A stretch of DNA of 19,580 nt. Origin: an uncultured Verrucomicrobiota bacterium. Its GTDB lineage: Bacteria; Verrucomicrobiota; Kiritimatiellia; RFP12; UBA1067. The notes below the pieces were generated by a model that saw only the letters and a program-made list of their open reading frames with translations, was not told the DNA's origin and made no database searches. The stretch lies in NCBI GenBank assembly GCA_945613785.1, contig CALZAJ010000009.1, positions 1-19,580 of the forward strand. The letters are read 5' to 3'. Position numbers and translations under genes: made by a program. Shown here piece after piece: positions 7,147-13,955 of the stretch. The first letter of the stretch is position 1. Each line of letters opens with the position of its first letter.

Positions 7147-9579
7147 ATGACGATTACTGATTTGTTGAAGAAGGGCGTGGCGTTTCTGGACGGCGCGATG
7201 GGCACGCAGCTGCAGCTCAAGGGTCTGCAGCCAGGCGAGGTGCCCGAGCTGTGGAACTTGACGCGTCCGAGAGACGTCCAGGACATCCATGCGTCATATT
7301 TCGCCGCGGGTTCCGACATCGTCTATTCGAACACCTTCGGCGCCAGTCCGGCCAAGTATCACGGAGATGCGCCGCTCAAGGACGTCATCGCCGCGGCCAT
7401 TGCCAATGCCAAGGCCGCCGCCCCGGCCGGAAAGTTCGTCGCTCTCGACGTCGGTCCGACGGGACGGTTGCTCAAGCCAGCCGGAGACTTCGAGTTCGAC
7501 GCGGCCTATGACTCCTTCGCGGAACAAATCCGTCTCGGCACGGAGGCGGGAGCCGACCTCATTGCCATCGAGACCGTCAACGACACCTACGAGCTCAAGG
7601 CGGCGCTTCTGGCGGCGAAGGAGAATTCCAATCTGCCCGTGATCGCCACCGTGTCCCTGAGCGAAGACGGCAAGCTTCTCACGGGCGGTGACGTGGATTG
7701 TGTCGCGGCGCTCTTTGACGCGCTCAAGCCCGACGCCTGTGGCTTCAACTGCGGACTCGGACCCGACAAGCTCCTGCCGTTCGTGAAGCGTCTCGCCGAG
7801 CGCGTGTCGATTCCGATTGTCGTGAAGGCCAACGCAGGTATGCCGCGCGTGGTGGACGGCAAGACGCATTTCGATGTCGGACCCGAGGCCTTCGCCAAGG
7901 ATATCGCCTCCTGCGTCGAAGCCGGTGCCTCCATCGTCGGCGGCTGCTGCGGAACAACCCCCGACCACATTCGTGCGGTAACAAATCTTCTCGCTTCCAA
8001 GTCAACCCAAACACCCAAACACCCCAACACCCAAACACCCGTTCCCACTGTCATCTCTTCCTACTCCCGCTGTGTGGAGCTTCCCCTTGACGACTCGCTT
8101 ATCATCGGCGAGCGCATCAATCCGACGGGCAAGAAGAAGCTGAAAGAGGCCTACAAGTCGGGCGACACGGGTTACATTCTGCGCGAGGCGATCGCCCAGG
8201 CCGATGCGGGCGCGCACATCCTCGATGTCAATGCGGGCGTGCCGGGCATCGACGAACCGTCTGTCCTCCGTGCGACGGTCGAGGCGATTCAGAGCGTGAC
8301 GGACATTCCGCTGCAGATCGACACGTCCGACCCCAAGGCGCTCGAGGCCGCGTTGCGTCACTACAACGGCAAGGCGATGATCAACTCCGTCAATGCGAAG
8401 CAGGAGGTGATGGACTCGGTCTTTCCGCTGGTGGCGAAATACGGCGGTGTCATCGTGGCCTTGACGCTGGACGAGGCGGGCATTCCCGCGACGGCCGAGG
8501 GACGCGTCGCGCTCGCGAAGCGCATGATCGACGAGGGTGCGAAGTACGGACTCAGCAAGGATGACTTCGTCGTCGACGTCCTGTGTCTCGCGGTCAGTGC
8601 CGATGCGAACAGTGCGAACGTGATTCTCGAATCGTTGCGTCGGGTGCGCTATGAGCTCGGACTCCGCACGGTGCTCGGCGTCTCCAACATCTCGTTCGGA
8701 CTTCCGGCGCGTCCGCTTCTCAACGCGACGTTCTACACGCTGGCGTTGGAGGCCGGGCTGACCTCCGCCATCGTCAATCCGCTTTCCGTCGAGATGATGA
8801 CGGCTTACAAGTCCTGGCGCGCGCTCACGGGCCGTGACACCTCCTGCAACGACTGGATCTCGTCCGTGGCTGAAGGCAAGGTCGGCGGCTCCGCGACCCC
8901 TGCGGTTCCTTCCGTCCAATCTGACAGTCAGGCTTCCCGGCAATCCGTCAACTCGCTCTCCCCGCTCACCTCGTCCATCGTCCACGGTCTGAAGCAGGAC
9001 GCGGCGACGATTGCGGGCGGACTCCTCTCGTCCGGCAAGGCGCCTGTGGAAGTCATCGACGGCGAGATCGTGCCGGCGTTGGAGATTGTGGGCAAGGGGT
9101 TTGAGACGGGCAAGGTGTTCCTGCCGCAGCTCCTGATGGCGGCCGAGGCGGCGAGTTTGGCCTTCGAGGTGATTCGTGACGTGCTCGCGAAGAGCGGCAC
9201 GAAGACGGAGCTGAAGGGTCCGATCGTGATCGCGACCGTGAAGGGCGACATCCACGATATCGGCAAGAACATCGTCCGTGCGCTCCTGGAGAACTACGGC
9301 TTCAAGGTCATTGACCTCGGGCGCGATGTGGCGCCCGAGACGATCGTCGAGACGGCGCTGCGAGAGAACTGCAAACTGGTCGGACTCTCCGCGCTGATGA
9401 CGACGACGGTGCCTTTTATGGAGGAGACGATCAAGCAGCTGAATGAGGCGGATCCTTCCATCAAGACCTTCGTCGGCGGAGCCGTCCTCACGGCCGAATA
9501 CGCCGAGCAGATCCATGCGACCTGGTATGCCAAGGATGCCATGGCCTCCGTCCGCATCGCCGAGGATTTCTTCGCCTGA
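7147..9579 (+). CDS. metH: Cobalamin-dependent methionine synthase without activation domain
   Basis: Transfers methyl groups from methyltetrahydrofolate to homocysteine through enzyme-bound cobalamin. Residues 1-280 are the zinc homocysteine domain, with ligands C202 (GFNCG) and C267-C268 (GGCCGTT). The pterin domain starts near residue 318 (IIGERINPTGKKKLKEA). A Ser/Pro-rich linker (about 578-610) leads to the B12 cap helices, and the Rossmann B12 domain has D701-x-H703-x-x-G706, the histidine being the lower cobalt ligand. At 810 residues it ends after this domain, whereas E. coli MetH (1227) continues with the SAM/flavodoxin activation domain; that domain is on the gene just upstream. GAGGA lies 6 nt before the ATG. 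The first linker contains a run of four 8-bp repeats (8006-8037). Confidence 0.95.
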   Translation: MTITDLLKKGVAFLDGAMGTQLQLKGLQPGEVPELWNLTRPRDVQDIHASYFAAGSDIVYSNTFGASPAKYHGDAPLKDVIAAAIANAKAAAPAGKFVALDVGPTGRLLKPAGDFEFDAAYDSFAEQIRLGTEAGADLIAIETVNDTYELKAALLAAKENSNLPVIATVSLSEDGKLLTGGDVDCVAALFDALKPDACGFNCGLGPDKLLPFVKRLAERVSIPIVVKANAGMPRVVDGKTHFDVGPEAFAKDIASCVEAGASIVGGCCGTTPDHIRAVTNLLASKSTQTPKHPNTQTPVPTVISSYSRCVELPLDDSLIIGERINPTGKKKLKEAYKSGDTGYILREAIAQADAGAHILDVNAGVPGIDEPSVLRATVEAIQSVTDIPLQIDTSDPKALEAALRHYNGKAMINSVNAKQEVMDSVFPLVAKYGGVIVALTLDEAGIPATAEGRVALAKRMIDEGAKYGLSKDDFVVDVLCLAVSADANSANVILESLRRVRYELGLRTVLGVSNISFGLPARPLLNATFYTLALEAGLTSAIVNPLSVEMMTAYKSWRALTGRDTSCNDWISSVAEGKVGGSATPAVPSVQSDSQASRQSVNSLSPLTSSIVHGLKQDAATIAGGLLSSGKAPVEVIDGEIVPALEIVGKGFETGKVFLPQLLMAAEAASLAFEVIRDVLAKSGTKTELKGPIVIATVKGDIHDIGKNIVRALLENYGFKVIDLGRDVAPETIVETALRENCKLVGLSALMTTTVPFMEETIKQLNEADPSIKTFVGGAVLTAEYAEQIHATWYAKDAMASVRIAEDFFA
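8006..8037 (+). repeat. Four 8-bp tandem repeats inside metH
   Basis: CCCAAACA occurs three times exactly and once with one change (CCCCAACA), in the order 1, 2, variant, 4, followed by CCC. It encodes part of a Thr/Gln/Pro-rich linker (around residues 287-297) between the homocysteine and pterin domains. The unit length is not a multiple of three, so gain or loss of one copy would shift the frame. Confidence 0.85.
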
Positions 9580-9617
9580 TGTTCGACGTGTCCTATTTTT
9601 GGCGGCGAAGATTGTAG

Positions 9618-9623
9618 TATAAT
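9618..9623 (+). promoter_or_regulatory. -10 box of the secretin-like gene pair
   Basis: A consensus TATAAT follows TAG rather than TGn. The position 17 bp upstream reads ATTTTT, a poor -35. The ATG at 9631 is 7 nt past the box and has no Shine-Dalgarno (CCTCCAT precedes it), so transcription would start at or beside the start codon. Confidence 0.55.
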
Positions 9624-9630
9624 CCTCCAT

Positions 9631-10527
9631 ATGCGTAGACTGTTCTTGATCCTTGCGCTGTTGAGTGGCGCGTGTCTGGCGACCGAGGATTCGCTGGAGA
9701 CCCGTACCTTTACATACATTGTCCTTGGTTGTCGATTTCCGGCCGCAAAAGATCCGGATGAGACGCCGAAGACGCCCGAGGAGCAGGCTGCAGGGGCGGA
9801 GAAGGAGGCGAGGGAGGAGCGGGAGTGGAGCGAAAAGCTGAAGCGCAGACTGTCAGACGACTATGGCGTCACCTGGCCGGAGGGTGCGTCCGTTCGGGTG
9901 ATTGATGACGGAGGCCTGACCCTCTTCCTGTGGGTGAAGAACACGCATGCGAACCTTCAGCGGATTGCGCGCGGCTTGCGCCAGTGTCTTCGTCCCGCCG
10001 TTTTGCTCCGCTTTCTGAAGGTGACCCCCGAAGCCCTGTCGGCGGTGGGATGGAACGACTCGGAGCGTCCCGACCCTGAAACGCTCTGGCGCCGCCTCCG
10101 TGCGCGTCCCGACGTTTCGGTCCTGGCGGCACCGGAGTCTCTGCTTGATGTGGGATGCTGGGATCTCCATCTCGCCGGGGTGGCCGAGCGAAGTCATCCT
10201 ACGGAACGCGTGACCCTCACGTCGCATGGGCGGCCTCTTGTTGTGCCGAAGGACTTCGAGGTGGAGAATTGCGGTGTCGAGCTAGAGCTCTCCTGCTACC
10301 TCGGGTTCCCGGAGGAATTGATTGAACTGACGCTGAAATCATCGGTCACATCATTGCACGGTGAGGAATGCTCGGACGACCCCCTTCGGCCGATTCTTGC
10401 GAAAAACGAGCGAGTGGATCGCCTGAACCTCGTTTCGGACAAGATGTTCGTCTGCCCGGTAGCCGAGAATGTCCTGGTGTTCGGCAAGGTCAGACTTGAG
10501 AGAATTCCACGTGGAGAGAAGAAATGA
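9631..10527 (+). CDS. Secreted protein, degenerate secretin-like paralogue
   Basis: 298 residues with a signal sequence (RRLFLILALLSGACLA, then TEDSLE); C15 could make it a lipoprotein, but the -3 residue is not ideal. A highly charged Glu/Lys stretch follows (about 45-75). The segment YGVTWPEGASVRVID with LWVKNTHANLQRIARGLRQ resembles the N-terminal region of PVC-type secretin proteins, which typically read GV.FPEGA....G.L.VRNTPENL. VLLRFLKVTPEALSAVGW and VSVLAAPESLLDVG look like eroded versions of the matching segments in the next gene. The C-terminal pore-forming region is not recognisable. It overlaps the downstream gene by 4 nt (ATGA), so the two products are made together. Function is unknown; an accessory or pilotin-like partner is speculative. 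Confidence 0.75.
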   Translation: MRRLFLILALLSGACLATEDSLETRTFTYIVLGCRFPAAKDPDETPKTPEEQAAGAEKEAREEREWSEKLKRRLSDDYGVTWPEGASVRVIDDGGLTLFLWVKNTHANLQRIARGLRQCLRPAVLLRFLKVTPEALSAVGWNDSERPDPETLWRRLRARPDVSVLAAPESLLDVGCWDLHLAGVAERSHPTERVTLTSHGRPLVVPKDFEVENCGVELELSCYLGFPEELIELTLKSSVTSLHGEECSDDPLRPILAKNERVDRLNLVSDKMFVCPVAENVLVFGKVRLERIPRGEKK

Positions 10528-11549
10528 AGCAAACTTTGTTGGGGTTGGCCGTCCTCCTTGGAGTCGCCTTCTGTCGGGCCGAAGAGCTCGAATCCCGCTC
10601 CTATCGTTTTGCGCCGAGCGCGTATGCGAAGATGCTGCTGCGATCGGGAGCGGATGAAGAGGAGCGAGGCAAGTCGCTCCAGGAACTCGAGGCGGGAGAC
10701 GACTTCGCCTTCGACACCGAGGTTCTCTGGCGGCGCGCCTTTTCGTCCTGTGGCGTCCAATGGCCGGTTGACGCCAGGTTGGGCATTGACAAGAGGAGAT
10801 CTCGTCTCGAGGTGACGAATACACCGGCGAATCTGGCGGTGCTGGAGAAGGCGATGCGCGAGATGCTCCTGATGCCGTTTCTTGTCGAAGTCGATGCGCG
10901 CTTTGTCCGCGCGAAGCGCGCGGCACTTGAGGCCGTCGGTTATTTCGAATTCGATCGTCCTCCCGCCAAGGAACTCTATTCGAAACTGTTGGCGCAGAAG
11001 GGGGTGTCGGTTCTTGCGTCGCCATGCGTCCAGTCGATTCCTGGCGGGCAGATCCTTGCCAAGGGCGTCACGGAGCTCAGCTATCCGAGGGACTTCGATG
11101 TCTGGATCGTCTGCGGGCGTTGTGCGACGACGAACGATGCGCCGAAGGGTGGAACCTGTCCGGAATCCGTAGCGGTCGAGCCGCAGGACTTCACGGTGCG
11201 CGAGATCGGCACGATTCTCGAGGTGACGGTGGACGTCGAGGGCGAGGCCGATCTGCTGTCGCTCGATCTGGACGCCAGATACGTGGGTCAGCCGCTCTGG
11301 AAAGACTTCGGACTGACCGTGCCGCCCCTCAGGCCGGACGGATCGCCAACCGTCCTGCCGATGCAGCAGCCGATCTTCCCGAGTGCGGGCGTACGTACCC
11401 ATTACGAGGCCCAGGCCGGCGAGACGTCCGTCCACGGCGGCGTGACGGACGGCACCGAAGCCGGCAAGGACGACTTCTACCTTTTCTTCATCACCCCGCG
11501 CCTTCTCGATCTCGAAGGAAAGGCCTTGCCGGTTGACGGGGGATCGTAA
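10524..11549 (+). CDS. Secretin-like (GspD/PulD family) secreted protein
   Basis: 341 residues with an N-terminal signal peptide, probably cleaved after CRA. The layout follows a small secretin: CGVQWPVDARLGID plus LEVTNTPANLAVLEKAM (N-domain), FLVEVDARFVRAKRAALEAVG, VSVLASPCVQSIPGGQ, then IGTILEVTVDVEGEADLLSLDLDARYVG in beta-strand pattern, PIFPSAGVRTHYEAQAGETS, and a C-terminal FYLFFITPRLLDLEG that matches the closing strand of secretins. It is much shorter than true type II secretins (550-750), so it may not form a full outer-membrane channel. No gsp or pil genes are nearby. It is coupled to its diverged paralogue upstream by an ATGA overlap. A stem-loop (11565-11582) follows. Confidence 0.72.
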   Translation: MKQTLLGLAVLLGVAFCRAEELESRSYRFAPSAYAKMLLRSGADEEERGKSLQELEAGDDFAFDTEVLWRRAFSSCGVQWPVDARLGIDKRRSRLEVTNTPANLAVLEKAMREMLLMPFLVEVDARFVRAKRAALEAVGYFEFDRPPAKELYSKLLAQKGVSVLASPCVQSIPGGQILAKGVTELSYPRDFDVWIVCGRCATTNDAPKGGTCPESVAVEPQDFTVREIGTILEVTVDVEGEADLLSLDLDARYVGQPLWKDFGLTVPPLRPDGSPTVLPMQQPIFPSAGVRTHYEAQAGETSVHGGVTDGTEAGKDDFYLFFITPRLLDLEGKALPVDGGS

Positions 11550-11564
11550 GCGCGGTCGAAGGGG

Positions 11565-11582
11565 GCGAAGCGGGGGCTTCGC
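11565..11582 (+). terminator. Stem-loop after the secretin-like pair
   Basis: GCGAAGC (11565-11571), loop GGGG, GCTTCGC (11576-11582): a perfect 7-bp stem 15 nt past the stop. There is no T-tract, so intrinsic termination is uncertain; it may be an mRNA-end stabiliser. The rest of the gap to 11660 shows nothing I can name. Confidence 0.45.
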
Positions 11583-11662
11583 GGAAGCGGCATGCGGCCT
11601 GTAGGAACCTCCTGTGGCTTCATGAAACAGGCGTCATTCCAGAGCGGTAATGGGGTGGTTTT

Positions 11663-11671
11663 TGGTATAAT
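11663..11671 (+). promoter_or_regulatory. Extended -10 promoter of the cation-chloride cotransporter gene
   Basis: TGGTATAAT, with TATAAT at 11666-11671 preceded by TGn. No clear -35. Only 6 nt separate the box from the GTG start at 11678, and there is no Shine-Dalgarno, so the first transcribed base should be at or next to the start codon. Confidence 0.6.
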
Positions 11672-11677
11672 TTCCGA

Positions 11678-13870
11678 GTGAAAGATAATCAAGAAAACAC
11701 GACCGGATACGGCTTCGGGACGTTCCAGGGCGTCTTTACGCCGAGCATCCTCACCATCATCGGCGTGGTGATGTATTTGCGCTTCGGCTGGATGCTCGGC
11801 AACGTCGGGTATCTGCCGTCCCTGCTCATCGTGACGATGGGCAGTGCCATCACCTTCCTTACGGGCCTCTCGATTTCGGCGCTGGCGACGAACATGCGCA
11901 TGAAAGGCGGCGGCGCCTACTTCATCCTCTCGCGGTCCCTCGGACTGGAGGCGGGTGCGGCGCTGGGCGTTCCGCTGGCGCTTTCGCAGTCCATTAGCGT
12001 ATCCTTCTATGTGGCCGGCTTTTCGGAGGCGCTCGTCGGCGCGCACGTGCCGTATCTCTCGGAGCTCGATCCGCGGGTGATCGGACTTGGAACGCTGACG
12101 ATTCTTGCGACTGTCGCGACGATCAACGCGAACATCGCGCTCAAGTCGCAGTATTTCATCATGGCAGCCATTGTCCTGTCGCTCGTTTCGCTCTTCTGCG
12201 GCGGAACGCCGGCTGATCTGGCGGCGCTTCGTCCCGAGACACCGCCCGAGACGATCGGGTTCTGGCCGGTCTTTGCGGTCTTCTTCCCGGCCGTGACGGG
12301 CATTCTCTCGGGCGTTGGCATGTCGGGGGACCTGAAGAATCCCGGGCGCTCGATTCCGATCGGCACGATCGCCGCGGTGCTTGTCGGTTATGCCGTCTAC
12401 ATGTCGGTGCCGATCTTCCTGCACGTGGTGGTGCCGGATGCGGACATCCTGCGGAGCGACACGATGATTCTCAGCAAGTGCGCGCGCTGGCCGTGGATGA
12501 TCCTGATGGGCGTCTGGGCGGCGACCTTGTCGAGTGCGGTCGGCAGTTTCCTCTGTGCCCCGCGTGTCCTCCAGGCGCTTTCGCGCGATTCGCTCCTGCC
12601 CAGTTTTATCGGACGCGGCTACGGCAAGTCGGACGACCCGCGTGTGGCGTCCGTGCTCTGCTTCGCGCTTGCGGCGACGGGAGTCTGGCTGGGCGACATC
12701 AACATCATCGCTCCGATCCTGACGCTTTTCATGCTCTCGACCTACGGACTGCTCAATCTCTCCGCGGCCTGCGAGGAGATGATGTCGAATCCGTCCTGGC
12801 GCCCCAAGTTCCGCGTGCGCGCCGAGGTCTCCTTCATCGGTTTCGCGGGCTGTCTGGCGGCGATGTTCATGATCAGTCCCGGCTGGACCTTCATCGCGAT
12901 GGCCGTCGAGGCGGGCATCTACTACCTGGTCAAGCGGCGTGAGCTCAATGCCCGCTGGGGCGACATGCGCGCGGGACTGCGTCTGGCGCTGGTCGGCATC
13001 CTTTTCCGCAAGCTTTATCACAAGCGGCACAAGGCGCGCAACTGGCGTCCGAATCTCCTGGTCCTCCAGGAGCTGCCGGTTCAGAACGTGCGTCTGATCG
13101 GGCTGGCGCGTGAAATGTCGGGCGAACACGGGCTGGCGACGCTGGCCTCGGTACTGAAGGAGTCCCCGCAGACGACCGTGGATGAGCGCGAGATCGTCGA
13201 TTCCATTCTGCGGACGGCGCGGAAGATGGATTTCCACTGCGGCGTCAAGGTGCTGACGGTGGAAGATCCCTGGCGCGGGATGGCGGAGCTCGTCCGTTCT
13301 TACGGTTTCGGTCCGATCGTGCCCAATACCGTCATGATGGGCCTGCCGAAGGACGGACATCGCGAGCCGTTCTCGGCGTTCGTCAAGCTAATCTGCCGTT
13401 GCAAGAAGAACCTTGTTCTGGCGGACGGTCCGGAGCAGATCCCTGAGACGGGCTATATCGACCTCTGGTGGCGCGGACACGGCCCCAACGCGGCCTTCAT
13501 GCTCGCGCTCGCTTTTCTCATGCAGCGGAGTCCCTCATGGCGCAAGCATCCCCTGCGCATGAACATGATTGTGCGCCAGCGGACGCCGGAAGAGGCGGAG
13601 ACGACCTTCAGGGACTTCATGGAGCACGTCCGTCTGTCCGCGGAGACGCGTGTGGTCGTGGCGGAGGACGTGCCGTTCGTCGAGACGATTGCGGCGAATT
13701 CGAAGGATTCGGCCGTCACGTTGGTCGGACTGCGTCTGCCGACGGAGGATGAGGCGCCGGCGGCCTTTGGCGATTACGTGCTGGCCTTGCGTGACGGACT
13801 CGTCACCGTGCCCTACACGGTTTTCTCCCTCGCGGCTGAAGACGTCGACTTCAATGGCATCTTCGACTGA
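11678..13870 (+). CDS. Cation-chloride cotransporter-type permease (APC superfamily, SLC12-like)
   Basis: Inner-membrane transporter of 730 residues. The first transmembrane segment, GVFTPSILTIIGVVMYLRFG, is the characteristic start of the cation-chloride cotransporter (NKCC/KCC-like) branch of the APC superfamily. About a dozen hydrophobic segments extend to residue 450, with KGGGAYFILSRSLG and GMSGDLKNPGRSIPIGT as typical loops. A cytosolic domain of about 270 residues follows (455-730) with PNTVMMGLP, GYIDLWWRGHG and a final VPYTVFSLAAEDVDFNG, matching the regulatory C-terminus of that family. Likely substrates are Na+/K+ with Cl-, but amino-acid transport cannot be excluded. It starts with GTG directly behind a -10 box. 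It appears to be a single-gene transcript, with a stem-loop right after the stop. Confidence 0.85.
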   Translation: MKDNQENTTGYGFGTFQGVFTPSILTIIGVVMYLRFGWMLGNVGYLPSLLIVTMGSAITFLTGLSISALATNMRMKGGGAYFILSRSLGLEAGAALGVPLALSQSISVSFYVAGFSEALVGAHVPYLSELDPRVIGLGTLTILATVATINANIALKSQYFIMAAIVLSLVSLFCGGTPADLAALRPETPPETIGFWPVFAVFFPAVTGILSGVGMSGDLKNPGRSIPIGTIAAVLVGYAVYMSVPIFLHVVVPDADILRSDTMILSKCARWPWMILMGVWAATLSSAVGSFLCAPRVLQALSRDSLLPSFIGRGYGKSDDPRVASVLCFALAATGVWLGDINIIAPILTLFMLSTYGLLNLSAACEEMMSNPSWRPKFRVRAEVSFIGFAGCLAAMFMISPGWTFIAMAVEAGIYYLVKRRELNARWGDMRAGLRLALVGILFRKLYHKRHKARNWRPNLLVLQELPVQNVRLIGLAREMSGEHGLATLASVLKESPQTTVDEREIVDSILRTARKMDFHCGVKVLTVEDPWRGMAELVRSYGFGPIVPNTVMMGLPKDGHREPFSAFVKLICRCKKNLVLADGPEQIPETGYIDLWWRGHGPNAAFMLALAFLMQRSPSWRKHPLRMNMIVRQRTPEEAETTFRDFMEHVRLSAETRVVVAEDVPFVETIAANSKDSAVTLVGLRLPTEDEAPAAFGDYVLALRDGLVTVPYTVFSLAAEDVDFNGIFD

Positions 13871-13871
13871 C

Positions 13872-13904
13872 GGGTCCTCTCCCCTCTTCCGTAGGGGTTG
13901 ACCC
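13872..13904 (+). terminator. Bipartite stem-loop after the transporter gene
   Basis: GGGTC (13872-13876) pairs with GACCC (13900-13904), and inside it CCCCT (13881-13885) pairs with AGGGG (13893-13897) around loop CTTCCGT. It starts 1 nt after the transporter stop. No T-run follows, so this is a candidate only. Its right arm overlaps the next -35 box. Confidence 0.5.
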
Positions 13905-13926
13905 ATCTCGCACAAAACGGTAAAAT
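13898..13926 (+). promoter_or_regulatory. Sigma-70-type promoter of the DUF1080/TIM-barrel operon
   Basis: TTGACC (13898-13903), 17-bp spacer, TAAAAT (13921-13926). It is the best matched -35/-10 pair in the window. The region downstream is markedly AT-rich. Transcription would start near 13933, giving a leader of about 23 nt that carries the Shine-Dalgarno. Confidence 0.65.
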
Positions 13927-13944
13927 TTACATAAAATTTAATTT

Positions 13945-13950
13945 AGGAGG
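13945..13950 (+). promoter_or_regulatory. Consensus ribosome binding site deciding a GTG start
   Basis: AGGAGG, 5 nt before the GTG at 13956. It is the strongest Shine-Dalgarno in the window and fixes the start of the lipoprotein gene, in contrast to the genes here without one. Confidence 0.75.
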
Positions 13951-13955
13951 ATTGC

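Noticed and set aside
11477..13360. Minus-strand open frame of 627 codons opposite the transporter
   Set aside because: Charged, repetitive Arg/Asp/His composition typical of an antisense shadow of a membrane protein gene.
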